Notes under the pieces: generated by a model | The model's input: only the letters and a program-made list of their open reading frames with translations | Database searches by the model: none | What the model was told of the DNA's origin: nothing | NCBI GenBank assembly: GCA_964512225.1 | Contig: CAZEKB010000003.1 | Location: forward strand, 1 to 64,000 | DNA length: 64,000 nucleotides | Source: CAZEKB01 sp964512225 | GTDB lineage: Bacteria; Myxococcota_A; UBA796; UBA9615 | Reading direction: 5' to 3' | In this document: piece by piece, positions 42,293 through 51,768 of the stretch | Numbering within the stretch: the stretch's first letter is position 1 | Layout: each line of letters starts with the position of its first letter | Position numbers and translations under genes: made by a program

Positions 42293-45200
42293 CTAGTTCA
42301 GGTCGACGATCAGCGCCGCGCCCGACTCGCAGGCCGGCACGTTGCTCGACGGGGCCCCGACGATGAGCTCGGAGAAGTCGTCGCCGTCGATGTCCGGGAC
42401 GCCGACCACGGAGGCGCCGATGCGGGTGTTGATCTTCACGTCCTGACCGAGGATGCCCTGGCTGATGAGGCTGTTGCACACGTGGGAGACGCTGGCGCAG
42501 GACCAGTAGCTCGAGCAGTTCGAGTCGGTGCAGTCGACGTCGCCGTCGCCGTCGTCGTCCGCGCCGTTGTTGCAGATCTCGGTGGTGACGTTCGCGCCGC
42601 ACTGGACCTGGATGCTGAAGGCGTCCGATACGCCCGCGGCGCCGTCGACGGCGAAGTAGAACACGTCGCCGGGGTCCGTCGAGTAGAAGGAGATGGTGTT
42701 GGTGCTCTGGGGCGCCGAGGCGATCTGGAGGCACTGGTCGGGGCCGCACTCACCGTCCACCGACTCGAGGAGAGCCACGGCCAGGTTCGCTCCGCCGTGG
42801 GTGTCGACGGTGACCGAGTACAGGCCCGGGTTCGGGGGCGCGAAGGAGTAGACGGCGTCGTCGCCCTGCAGCACCTCGCCGTTGCAGCCGCCGTTGTGCG
42901 CTCCCGAGAACTCGACCGTCTCGGAGTACTGCACCAGGTCGTTGCCCGCGCCGATGGTGGTGCCCTGGGCGGTCGTATCGCACGTGAGGACGGCGGCGAA
43001 GCTCGGGCACGTGAGGTCCGAGCACGGCGGGTTGTTCCCGGTGCGCGGGCAGTCGAGGTCGTCGCAGTCTTCGGCGCCGTCGAGGTCGTTGTCGACGTTG
43101 TCCTGGCACCGCTCGGGGAAGACGTAGTCGTCGGGCACGATGCTGAAGTCCGCCTCGTCGAAGTCGATCTGCGCCCCCATCCCGCCTCCGGCGCCGATGT
43201 AGACGCGGGCCGCCGGGGGCGTCTGGAGGCTCACCGCCGAGTAGGGACGGATGTCGCCGCAGGCCAGGTCGCCGAGGCCGTCGCCGTTGATGTCGACGCC
43301 CGCCATGTTCTGACAGAAGCCGATGTTGCCGTCGCCTTCGATGGCGGTGAGGGTGACGGCGTCGAAGGTGGTGGCGCCGTCGAGGGCGGGATCGGCGCCG
43401 GACACGACCCACACGCCGCCCGCTCCGCTGTCGCCCTGGCTCGGGTCCGCGTAGGTCAGGGCGTGGATGGCGAAGTCGCCGAACCCGTCGCCGTCGTGGT
43501 CGCCCAGGCTCGCCATGGACAGACCGAAGAAGCCGCCGCCGTCGGTCGGCCCGTCGATGAACCAGTCCGACGACAGCGAGTTGAGGGTCTCGCCCGACCA
43601 GGAGTCTTCGCCGTCGTTGATGAAGCCGAGGATGCGGCCCTGGCTCGCGGCGCCCGCGCCGGGCGCGGAGACCACCAGGTCGTTCCACCCGTCGCCGTTG
43701 AGGTCGATCGGGGCGGCGCAGGCCGTGCCCATGCGCTGGCCCGCGGCGGCGCCCTCCACGCGGAACGACGGCTGCAGGCTCGTGACGCCCGCCTCGGCCT
43801 GCCACTGCCCGGGGTGGCCGTAGACGACGTAGAGGACACCCTGGGCCAGGGACGCCTCGGGGGCCGTGAGCGCGAGCTCGGCGTACCCGTCGCCGTTGAG
43901 GTCCCCGACGGGGCAGGGAGCGGCCCCGAGGCCGTGGGACGGGTGGATGATCTTCGAGGCCTGGGTCTCGAGATCCATGGTGATGTCGCCGTTGGCGCGC
44001 GCCGCCTCGATGGCCTCGCCGAACAGGATGTAGACCCCGGCGTTGCCGGCGTTGGCGGGCAGCGCCGCGTGCGCGAAGGCGATGACGACATCGTCCAGCC
44101 CCTCGCCGTTCAGGTCACCGACCTGGCTGGGGCCGAACAGGTCGAAGCCGAGCCCGCCCTGGAGGGTCATGGAGGCGTCGGCGAGGTCCCAGGGGCCGGA
44201 GCCGGTCCACTCGGACGAGTAGAAGATGTGGGCGAAGCCGTTGCCGTCGCCGAACGTCGTGACCGCTTCGCTGTTCTGCGTGAGGATGACCTCGGCCCCG
44301 CCGTCGCCGTCGATGTCGCCGGGCGAGCCGACCTGACCGGCCTCTCCGACCTGGTGCGAGACCCACGTCCCCGTGACCGTGCCGAGCGTCGCCGCGGCCG
44401 CCTCCTCGGGCACCGTGAGCGCTTGCAGGATCGTCGTGCTCGCGGACCCCGCCTCGCCGCTCACGACGCCGTCGTCGACGCGCGCGCTGCACGTCCAGGT
44501 CTCGCCCGCCGCCGTCCCGCTCGCCGGGGCCGTGTCCGTGGCGATGCCCTGGTCCGCGCCGTCCTTCGCCCAGGACCACTCGACGCTCAGCTCCTGCCCC
44601 GCGTCGGGGTCGGTGTCTTCGAGGTCGGTGACCCGGCAGCGCAGGGGCGCCTCGGCGCGGCCCGGATCCGGCGTGATGACGACCGTGGGGGCGCTCGGCG
44701 TGGTGTTGCCGATCTGGATCGTGGCCGTGCCGGGCTCCCCGAAGTCGAGGCCGTCGTTGGGGGTGACGGCGACCGTCCAGGTCTCGCCCGCGATCGTGTT
44801 CACGGCGGCGAGGAGGCCGTCGGTGCCCCCCGCCGTCTCGGTGCCGTCGGGCCCCGTCCAGCGGTAGGACACGGTCACGGGGTCGCCGTTGGCGTCGCCG
44901 GTCGTGGCGGCCACCGTGAGGTCGTCGTTTGCGCCCGCGTCGCCGGGCAGGATGGTGACCCCCTCCACGATGGGCGGGGCGTTGATGCGGACGTCCGTGG
45001 AGGCCCGACACGCGACCTCGCGGTTCGCGGCCAGGGCGTGGGCGGTGAGGGTGTGGGCGCCCGGGGTCAGCGGCGTGTCGATGCGCGCGCCTGCGAGGCA
45101 CCCCTCGAGGCAGCCTTCGGTCTCGAACTGGACGGCGGCCTCCATGATCTTGCCGGTGCCCGCCTCCTCCGGGAACAGCCCGTCGTAGAAGGCGTTGCCG

Positions 45201-45415
45201 ACCTCCACGTCCGAGAAGAAGTCGACGCGGGGGAGCTCCTCGACCGTGAAGTCGCCGGTCACCTCGATGAAGATGTTGAACCCCGCCTCGGAGGCGACGC
45301 GCCCGGCGTCGGCCGCGGGGAACTGGAAGGTGCACTGCACCTCGGGGACGACCACCGGGCAGGCCGCGAGCAGGGCGGTCGCGAGGACGGCGGGGACGAT
45401 GAGCAAACGGGCCAT
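42293..45415 (-). CDS. Large FG-GAP/VCBS-repeat lipoprotein with Ig-like domains
   Basis: This surface-type lipoprotein of 1040 residues has signal and lipobox LLAAC. An N-terminal region with a CLEGCLAG pair is followed by two or three PKD/Ig-like units (DANGDPVTVSYRWTGPDGTE; DTDPDAGQELSVEWSW) and a beta-propeller of FG-GAP repeats with calcium-loop Asp runs (GDIDGDGGAEVIL, GDLNGDGYAELALTAP, DLNGDGWNDLVVSAPGAG). A Cys-rich, MopE-like part follows (CQDNVDNDLDGAEDCDDLDC), then a further predicted beta domain, and the end returns to an FG-GAP unit (VVGVPDIDGDDFSELIVGAP). The role is probably adhesion or ligand binding; the partner is unknown. It is preceded by a 122-base gap in which I see no gene. 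Confidence 0.8.
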   Translation of the reverse strand: MARLLIVPAVLATALLAACPVVVPEVQCTFQFPAADAGRVASEAGFNIFIEVTGDFTVEELPRVDFFSDVEVGNAFYDGLFPEEAGTGKIMEAAVQFETEGCLEGCLAGARIDTPLTPGAHTLTAHALAANREVACRASTDVRINAPPIVEGVTILPGDAGANDDLTVAATTGDANGDPVTVSYRWTGPDGTETAGGTDGLLAAVNTIAGETWTVAVTPNDGLDFGEPGTATIQIGNTTPSAPTVVITPDPGRAEAPLRCRVTDLEDTDPDAGQELSVEWSWAKDGADQGIATDTAPASGTAAGETWTCSARVDDGVVSGEAGSASTTILQALTVPEEAAAATLGTVTGTWVSHQVGEAGQVGSPGDIDGDGGAEVILTQNSEAVTTFGDGNGFAHIFYSSEWTGSGPWDLADASMTLQGGLGFDLFGPSQVGDLNGEGLDDVVIAFAHAALPANAGNAGVYILFGEAIEAARANGDITMDLETQASKIIHPSHGLGAAPCPVGDLNGDGYAELALTAPEASLAQGVLYVVYGHPGQWQAEAGVTSLQPSFRVEGAAAGQRMGTACAAPIDLNGDGWNDLVVSAPGAGAASQGRILGFINDGEDSWSGETLNSLSSDWFIDGPTDGGGFFGLSMASLGDHDGDGFGDFAIHALTYADPSQGDSGAGGVWVVSGADPALDGATTFDAVTLTAIEGDGNIGFCQNMAGVDINGDGLGDLACGDIRPYSAVSLQTPPAARVYIGAGGGMGAQIDFDEADFSIVPDDYVFPERCQDNVDNDLDGAEDCDDLDCPRTGNNPPCSDLTCPSFAAVLTCDTTAQGTTIGAGNDLVQYSETVEFSGAHNGGCNGEVLQGDDAVYSFAPPNPGLYSVTVDTHGGANLAVALLESVDGECGPDQCLQIASAPQSTNTISFYSTDPGDVFYFAVDGAAGVSDAFSIQVQCGANVTTEICNNGADDDGDGDVDCTDSNCSSYWSCASVSHVCNSLISQGILGQDVKINTRIGASVVGVPDIDGDDFSELIVGAPSSNVPACESGAALIVDLN

Positions 45416-45537
45416 CGGAGGGGCTCCAGGCTGTCGCCGCGGGCGGCGGCGAGGGGGGCCTTCATGGCCCGAGCGCGCGAATGGTATCAGGGAACCGGGG
45501 GCGGATCAGGCTCCGTGAACACCCGCCGAGGGCGCCC

Positions 45538-46341
45538 TCATCGGCGCCCGTGGCACTTCTTGTACTTGCGACCGCTGCCGCAGGGACAGGGCTCGTTTCG
45601 GCCCACCTTGGGCACGTCCCGGCGCAGCGATCCGCGGCCGTCGTCGCTGAAGCCCGGGGGCGCTTCCGCGGGCAGCACCCCCGAGAGCACGCGACCGAAG
45701 GCGTTCTCGTCGACGCCGAGGCCCGCGACGAGGCCCCCGAGGACCCCGAGCAGCTCTCCGGGCAGGGTCTCGGGGACGACGGGCCCGTCGAGCTCGGGCT
45801 GCTCTTCGCCGTCGGGCTCTTCGTCGGCCGCGGGCGCCATGGCCTCGGCGGCGGCCTTCAGCCCCTCCGGGTCGAGCTCGCCGCGCTTGAGCTTCTCGAC
45901 CTGCTCCTGGACCCGCGCGACGCCCCCGCCGGAGCCCCACCGCGCGAGCAGGTCCTTGCGCTTCATGCCCGCGAGGGCCTCGGCGAACAGCTGCAGGACG
46001 CGCTCGGGTCCGGCGCGCTCGGCGCGGGCTCGGCGCTCGACGGCGATGCGCTGCGGGCGGGGGAGGGCGGCGAGGAACGCCTCCTTGCGCTCCGCGGCGG
46101 TGTGGGCGAACAGGTCGAGCATCTCGGACGTCTGCTCGGCCCCGCGCACGAGCTCGCTGCCCTGCAGGAGCGCGCACAGGACGGCGGCGGGGCCGAACAT
46201 CTTGATGAGCCCGTCGGCGCGGGCCTTCGCGGGGCCCTTGGGCTTCACCTCGAGGGTGTCGAGGGCGTCGAACATGGAGATGAGATCGGCGACGACGGCC
46301 ACGAGGCGTCGGGTGAGCAGATCGTCCGGGTGCGCGAGCAT
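45538..46341 (-). CDS. SEC-C motif zinc-binding protein
   Basis: This cytoplasmic protein of 267 residues ends in the SEC-C zinc finger (RNEPCPCGSGRKYKKCHG, residues 248-265), as at the C-terminus of SecA and in several chaperone-like proteins. The rest is helical and acidic with no recognised domain. The SEC-C motif suggests contact with ribosomes or SecB-like partners, but in stand-alone proteins the role is mostly unknown. The start MLAHPDDLL is at 46341. Confidence 0.8.
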   Translation of the reverse strand: MLAHPDDLLTRRLVAVVADLISMFDALDTLEVKPKGPAKARADGLIKMFGPAAVLCALLQGSELVRGAEQTSEMLDLFAHTAAERKEAFLAALPRPQRIAVERRARAERAGPERVLQLFAEALAGMKRKDLLARWGSGGGVARVQEQVEKLKRGELDPEGLKAAAEAMAPAADEEPDGEEQPELDGPVVPETLPGELLGVLGGLVAGLGVDENAFGRVLSGVLPAEAPPGFSDDGRGSLRRDVPKVGRNEPCPCGSGRKYKKCHGRR

Positions 46342-46350
46342 CGGCGGAGC

Positions 46351-47997
46351 TTACGCGCCCCCGGGCGCGGGCACCCAGGCGCACAAGACGGCGTCCATCG
46401 TCAGCTCCCGGCGGGCGACGAGGTGACCGCCTTCGGGCACCCGCTGCAGCGTCGCCTCGAGCAGCGGCCGCTCCTCCCAGCCGAACCGGATCTCGAACTC
46501 GCGCTGCACCGAGGCGGGGTCCGGAGGGGCGCAGGGGCCCGCCCCGGGCGTCACCACGACGAGGGCGCCGAGCGCCGGGGCGACCTCCTCGAACCAGTCG
46601 GGGTCGACGGTCACGCCGTCGGGCCGCAGGTCGCGGGTCTCCATGCGCAGGACCGAGAGGAGCTGGCTCTCGCTCAGCGCCGACGAGTCGGACCACACGG
46701 CGACCGGTCCGTCGACGCCGGCCCTCGCCAGATCCGAGGCCAGGCCCGGCGCGTCGAGGCCGAGCCCCAGCGGCTCGCCGCCCACCGGGAACCGCTCCCC
46801 GATCCACGGTTCGGGCAGCGGCGACCGGCCCGTGAGCCAGCCCGAGACCGACCCTCGGGGCAGGTTCGGGTGGGGCGTGCTGCGGGCGATCGTCGGGAGC
46901 GCGACGAGCCCCGCGAGCGCGACCGCGAGGGCGGCCCCGACGGCCCGGGGCGAGCGCGTCGCGGCGCGGTCGGCCAGCGCGCCGGAGAGCACCGCGACGG
47001 CGGGGAGCAGGGGCACCGTGTAGAAGACCTGACGCTTCGCCGGCAAGGAGAAGAGCAGGAGCCCGCCCGCGACGAACCAGGCGACGTCCCGGGCCCGGGC
47101 CCCGAGGCGTCCGAGCAGGCCCGCCGCGAGCGCCCCCCACCCCAGCACGCCCCCCACGAGCCCCAGCTGCGTATCGGGCCACAGGACGAGGTAGTGAGCC
47201 CAGTACAGGAGCAGCGGGGGGCGGACCTCGTCGAACGCGCCCTGGGCGCCGATCTCCCCCTGCAGCTGCGGGAGGATCTCGGCGATGTAGCGGGGGACGA
47301 AGAAGAGGACGTACCACCAGCCCGCGATCGCCGCGACGATCCCCGCCGCGAGCCCGAGCCGCCCGACCAGCGCCCGCCACTCCCCCCGCCGCCGGGCGAT
47401 GGAGAGGAGGACGGGAGCCGCGAGGAACGGCGCGGCCCCGAGGCGGTCGGCGAGCAGGCCCATCCCCACGAAGACGGCCATCGCGATCGTCGGGCGCAGG
47501 CGGCGGAGATCGTCGGACGCGACCCAGGCGGCGAGGGCCGCGACGGCGCAGGCGGCCGCGCCGAGGTTGGGCTCGAAGCGGTGCCCGGCGTCGGCGACGG
47601 CGGGGTAGGCGAGGGCGAAGACGACCGCGAGGGGAGCCGTCCACCGGCCGCCCGCGGCCCGGGCGAGGGAGACGACGGCGGCCACGAGCAGGACCGCCCA
47701 GGGCAGCTGGGCGGCGACCATCGCGCCGTAGCCCCCGCCGAGCGCGAGCGCGACCACCCCCGGGAGCAGGGCCAGGGGAGGGTAGTAGGCGTCCACGGTG
47801 AACACCCGCATCTGCTCCCACGGGGTCGTCCCCCACCCGAACACGATCTCCGTGACGCCCTCCACGAGCGCGAACTCGTCCCGCATCCCCGACGGGATCT
47901 CGGCCCCGCCCATCCACCGGAGCCACAGCGCGAAGTGGAGGAGGCAGGCGGCCGCGAGCGCGACGCGCGGGCCCCGATCGGGGGACGCAGCCGGCAT
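46351..47997 (-). CDS. Polytopic membrane protein, GT-C glycosyltransferase-like
   Basis: This inner-membrane protein of 548 residues has ten or more hydrophobic helices in the first 380 residues and a soluble C-terminal domain. The topology, the first external loop with acidic residues (GMRDEFALVEG), the segment VDAYYPPLALLPG and the amphipathic turns resemble GT-C family transferases (PMT/ArnT-like, using polyprenyl-phosphate sugars). I cannot see a decisive catalytic motif. It is translationally coupled (shared base) with the IgGFc-type lipoprotein gene, so it may modify that or another envelope protein. Confidence 0.65.
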   Translation of the reverse strand: MPAASPDRGPRVALAAACLLHFALWLRWMGGAEIPSGMRDEFALVEGVTEIVFGWGTTPWEQMRVFTVDAYYPPLALLPGVVALALGGGYGAMVAAQLPWAVLLVAAVVSLARAAGGRWTAPLAVVFALAYPAVADAGHRFEPNLGAAACAVAALAAWVASDDLRRLRPTIAMAVFVGMGLLADRLGAAPFLAAPVLLSIARRRGEWRALVGRLGLAAGIVAAIAGWWYVLFFVPRYIAEILPQLQGEIGAQGAFDEVRPPLLLYWAHYLVLWPDTQLGLVGGVLGWGALAAGLLGRLGARARDVAWFVAGGLLLFSLPAKRQVFYTVPLLPAVAVLSGALADRAATRSPRAVGAALAVALAGLVALPTIARSTPHPNLPRGSVSGWLTGRSPLPEPWIGERFPVGGEPLGLGLDAPGLASDLARAGVDGPVAVWSDSSALSESQLLSVLRMETRDLRPDGVTVDPDWFEEVAPALGALVVVTPGAGPCAPPDPASVQREFEIRFGWEERPLLEATLQRVPEGGHLVARRELTMDAVLCAWVPAPGGA

Positions 47998-49802
47998 CAC
48001 CTCACGAAGTTCATGCCGCCGGGGGTGAGGTAGGAGGTGAAGTCGGCGTAGCCGTAGGACGTGATGCCGAAGGGCGCCGCCTCGAGGCTCTCGATGTGGT
48101 GAGGGCCGCCCTCGACCTGGAGGCGGCTGACCGAGTAGTTGGTCCCGGCGACGTCCTCCCAGCCCTCCACGAGCAGCCCGTCGAGGTAGACGACGGTGCC
48201 GTCGCGGGCGGTCACGTTGATGTGGTTGGTGGTGTACGTCGACGGGGCGAGGAAGTCGTACTCGGACCGCCACTGGGACAGCGGCACGCCCGATCCCATG
48301 GCGGGGTCTCCGGCGGTCGAGACGAGCTCGCGCTGGCCCACGAGGGACTGCGTCACGTGCAGGGGCCCGCCGGCGAGCACCACGAAGTCGGTGTCGGTCG
48401 TGAACTCGATGAACTCGCCCGCGTCGATCGTCCGGTCGAAGGCGACGTTTTGGGGCGTGAAGGTGATGAAGTTGCGGTCGACCGCCGACATGACGCGGTA
48501 CACGGCCCTCGCCTCCCCCGAGCGACTGGGGTGGCTCGGGGCGGTCATCACGACGAGGTCCCCGAGCGTCGCGCGCGGGAACATCATCTCCTCGAGGTGA
48601 TCGCAGGCGTAGCTCTCGACGGGCATGAAGCTGCAGGTGTGGCCCGCCCACACGGCCACGTCGGCGTCCGCGGTCACCACCGACCCGGTGAAGTCGCCGC
48701 CGTCGTCGTCGAAGCAGGTGGCGGAGCCCTTGGCGTCGCCCCCGCGTCCCCCGATCGTCTCGCAGTAGTCGGCGTCCTCCTCCGGGGCGTGGGTGCGCGA
48801 GAGGAACTGGACCACGTCGCCCCGGTCGAGCGTCACCTCGCGGCGGCCGCCCGGGCTCACGGCGGCGACGTCGCCGGGCAGCGTGAAGGCGGTGGAGCTG
48901 AACTCGACGGTGGTGTCGTCGGCGGTCGCGGCGACGGCCACGAAGCCGGGCAGCCACTGCCAGGGCACGTCGGGCTGGAGGATGCCGAACGAGGGGTGCG
49001 TATTGACGCGGTAGACGCCGGTCAGCGCGTGGACCGGCAGCAGCAGCGACGCGTCGTTGGTGAAGGACGCGAGGGGACCGTCGGGGGTGTCCACGCGGAA
49101 GTTCAGGGGGTTGAACTGGTAGGCGGACACGGGCATGGACGACGTCACCTCGAAGGCGCCGCCGGGGGCCACGACGCTGCTGGTGAAGCCCTTCAGCTCG
49201 GGCACGATCGACAGCCGGATCGCCTCGCTGCTCTCGGGGCCGACGCGCACGGACGCCAGGTTCGCGCCGCCTCGCGAGACGACGACCTGCGCCTCGGCGG
49301 TGGGGTGCGGGTTGCCGATCACCACGGCGAAGTCGTCGTCGAAGGCGGCGTCCACGAGGTTGGTGGTGGCGACGGCGAGGAAGGAGCAGCCGAGGTAGGA
49401 CCGCTGGGCCTCGGCGACGTCGCAGGCGTTGCGGCACTGGCCCGCCTGGCACTGCTCGTCGAAGTCGCACTCCGCGTCGAAGGTGAGCTCGAGGCCGTCC
49501 CCGCTGCAGCGGTGCACGTCCTCGCCGACGCAGTAGGTGCGGTCGGGGTTGCACGCGGTGCAGCCCCCGGCCGGGTCGCACAGGGGGGTCGGGTCGTCGC
49601 ACGTCTCTTCGATGGTCCAGACCCCGTCGCGGCAGACCTCGTACGCGCCCACGCGGCACCGGTGGATGCCCTCGGTCACGCACAGATCGTCGGTGTTCAC
49701 GGGCGTCTCGTCGCGTCGCGTCCCGAACCCGTCTTCCGCCGGGGGAGCGACCCCGCAGGCCGCCGCCCACATCCCCACCACCAACAGCCATGTCCAGCGC
49801 AT
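47997..49802 (-). CDS. IgGFc-binding-domain-like Cys-rich lipoprotein
   Basis: This exported lipoprotein of 601 residues has lipobox MWAAAC, then a Cys-rich N-terminal region with repeats of a CxxG...HRC form (CVTEGIHRCRVGAYEVC; YCVGEDVHRCSGDG). The body of about 430 residues has the IgGFc-binding-type pattern: repeated beta units containing FAVVIGNPHPTAEAQVVVSR, VSAYQFNPLNF, ASLLLPVHALTG and VWAGHTCSFMPV. Such proteins are abundant in myxobacteria and may bind glycans or proteins at the surface. I chose ATG 49802; a GTG at 49829 is also in frame. Confidence 0.8.
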   Translation of the reverse strand: MRWTWLLVVGMWAAACGVAPPAEDGFGTRRDETPVNTDDLCVTEGIHRCRVGAYEVCRDGVWTIEETCDDPTPLCDPAGGCTACNPDRTYCVGEDVHRCSGDGLELTFDAECDFDEQCQAGQCRNACDVAEAQRSYLGCSFLAVATTNLVDAAFDDDFAVVIGNPHPTAEAQVVVSRGGANLASVRVGPESSEAIRLSIVPELKGFTSSVVAPGGAFEVTSSMPVSAYQFNPLNFRVDTPDGPLASFTNDASLLLPVHALTGVYRVNTHPSFGILQPDVPWQWLPGFVAVAATADDTTVEFSSTAFTLPGDVAAVSPGGRREVTLDRGDVVQFLSRTHAPEEDADYCETIGGRGGDAKGSATCFDDDGGDFTGSVVTADADVAVWAGHTCSFMPVESYACDHLEEMMFPRATLGDLVVMTAPSHPSRSGEARAVYRVMSAVDRNFITFTPQNVAFDRTIDAGEFIEFTTDTDFVVLAGGPLHVTQSLVGQRELVSTAGDPAMGSGVPLSQWRSEYDFLAPSTYTTNHINVTARDGTVVYLDGLLVEGWEDVAGTNYSVSRLQVEGGPHHIESLEAAPFGITSYGYADFTSYLTPGGMNFVR

Positions 49803-49851
49803 GGCCGCACGATAGCTCGGGAATCGCACGCCCGATCGGGCCCCGGGGGGA

Positions 49852-51768
49852 CTAGACGTCGAGCGCGCCGACGCGGTCGGCGCCGTCCATGATCAGGTGG
49901 AACCGGCGCGAGGCGTCCTTGCCCATCAGGTCGTGGATGACCTCCTCCGTCGCGAGCGCTTCGCCGGGGGGGATCTCGACTTGGAGGAGGTTTCGCCGGT
50001 CCGGGTCCATCGTGGTCGCGAAGAGCGTCTTCGGCATCATCTCGCCGAGGCCCTTGAAGCGGGTCGTCTCGTAGCGCGCGTTCTTGCGCAGCCCCGCCAC
50101 GATGCGGTCGCGCTGCGCGTCGCTCAGCGCCCAGTGCGACTCCTTCCCGACCACGATTCGATAGAGCGGCGGCTGGGCCAGGTACACGTGGCCGGCGTCG
50201 ATGAGCTGGGGCAGGAACCGATAGAAGAAGGTGAGCAGCAGCGTGGCGATGTGGTGCCCGTCGCTGTCCGCGTCCATGAGGAGGATGATCTTCGCGTAGC
50301 GGAGCCGGCTCGGGTCGAAGTCGGCGCCCAGGCCGCACCCCAGGGCCTTGACGATGTCCCCCAGCTCCTTGTTGGCCGCGACCTTGGCGGGCGACGCCTG
50401 CAGCGCGTTGAGCACCTTGCCGCGGAGCGGGAGGATCGCCTGCGTCCGTCGATCACGCCCCTGCTTGGCCGACCCTCCGGCGGAGTCGCCCTCGACGATG
50501 AAGAGCTCGCTCTCGTCGGGGTCCGTGGAGCTGCAGTCGGCGAGCTTGCCGGGCAGGTTCAGCCGGTGGGAGACGGCCGACTTGCGCCGCACCTGCTTCG
50601 CCGCCGAGCGCGACGCCGCCCGCGCCCGCGCCGCCTGCACCGCCCGGGCCGCCACCGCGTCGCCCGCGCTCGCGTTCTCGTGGAACCACTGCTCGAGCAC
50701 CGGCCGGAGGAGCTGGTCCAGGATCCCGCGCACCTCGACGTTGTTGAGCCGGTGCTTGCCCTGCCCCTGGAACTGGGGCTCCTGTACGAACGTGGAGACC
50801 ACCGCGACGATGCCCTCCTTGATGTCGTCGGCCGTGATCTTCACGCTGCGGGGCACGAGGTCGTGCGTCTCCATGTAGGCCCGCACGGCCTTCACCACCG
50901 CGTCGCGGAACCCCTGGATGTGCGTGCCGCCGTCGCGGTTTGGGATCGTATTCACGAAGCCCGTCGTGGCCTCGCGGGGCGCGTCGGTCCACATCAGCGC
51001 CGTCTCGAGCCGGAACCCGTCGTGCTCGCGACGGACGACCAGCGGCTCCTGGAACAACGGGTGCACGCCCTGCTCACGCACGCGCGCCACCACGAGGTCG
51101 GCCACGCCGCCGTCGTGCTGGAACGTGGTGTTCGCCCCCTCCGCTTCGTCCCGGAAGACGATGCGCAGGCCGCCGTTGAGGTACGCCTTGGTGTCCAGCC
51201 GCCGGGCGACGCGGTCGGAGTCGAACTCGATGACGGGGAAGATCTCGGGGTCCGGCGCGAAGGAGATCGACGTCCCCGTGCCCCGCGCCGCGCCCTTGGC
51301 CTCCACCGGCGCGGTGGGGACGCCGCGCTCGTACTCCTGCACCCAGGAGCGGGAGTCGCGCTTCACGATCGCCGTGAGCCACTCGCTCAGCGCGTTCACG
51401 ACCGAGCTGCCGACCCCGTGCAGACCGCCCGACGTCGCGTAGTTCTTGCCGTCGAACTTGCCCCCGGAGTGCAGGGTCGTGAGCACGACCTCCAGGGCCG
51501 ACCGGCCGACCTTGGGGTGGATGTCCACGGGGATCCCGCGGCCGTTGTCGGACACCGTCACCGAGCGACGGTCCTCGTGCAGCGTCACCGTGATCGTCGA
51601 CGCGTGCCCGTTGATGGCCTCGTCCACCGCGTTGTCGACGATCTCCCACAGCAGGTGATGCACGCCGTCCGGGCCGGTCCCGTCGATGTACATGCCCGGC
51701 CGCTTCCGGACCGCCTCGAGCCCCTCCAGGATCTGGATGGACGCGGCGCCGTAGGTCGACTCAGCCAT
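49852..51768 (-). CDS. parE: DNA topoisomerase IV-like subunit B (ParE/GyrB)
   Basis: This is the ATPase subunit of a type IIA topoisomerase, 638 residues. GHKL motifs are EIVDNAVDEAIN, DNGRGIPVDIHPK and GGLHGVGSSVVNALS. The transducer follows. The Toprim motifs are VEGDSAGGSAKQGRDR and MDADSDGHHI, and the C-terminal tail is typical. It lacks the roughly 170-residue insert of Escherichia coli GyrB and has ParE length. Its ATG overlaps the stop of the A subunit by 8 bases, so the pair is co-translated with A first. ParE rather than GyrB is inferred from length and from the partner; gyrase B remains possible. Confidence 0.87.
   Translation of the reverse strand: MAESTYGAASIQILEGLEAVRKRPGMYIDGTGPDGVHHLLWEIVDNAVDEAINGHASTITVTLHEDRRSVTVSDNGRGIPVDIHPKVGRSALEVVLTTLHSGGKFDGKNYATSGGLHGVGSSVVNALSEWLTAIVKRDSRSWVQEYERGVPTAPVEAKGAARGTGTSISFAPDPEIFPVIEFDSDRVARRLDTKAYLNGGLRIVFRDEAEGANTTFQHDGGVADLVVARVREQGVHPLFQEPLVVRREHDGFRLETALMWTDAPREATTGFVNTIPNRDGGTHIQGFRDAVVKAVRAYMETHDLVPRSVKITADDIKEGIVAVVSTFVQEPQFQGQGKHRLNNVEVRGILDQLLRPVLEQWFHENASAGDAVAARAVQAARARAASRSAAKQVRRKSAVSHRLNLPGKLADCSSTDPDESELFIVEGDSAGGSAKQGRDRRTQAILPLRGKVLNALQASPAKVAANKELGDIVKALGCGLGADFDPSRLRYAKIILLMDADSDGHHIATLLLTFFYRFLPQLIDAGHVYLAQPPLYRIVVGKESHWALSDAQRDRIVAGLRKNARYETTRFKGLGEMMPKTLFATTMDPDRRNLLQVEIPPGEALATEEVIHDLMGKDASRRFHLIMDGADRVGALDV

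Noticed and set aside
39155..46426. Open frame of more than 2,400 codons on the plus strand
   Set aside because: It is antisense to acyl-CoA dehydrogenase, SGNH, FG-GAP and SEC-C genes and has no domain-like sequence.
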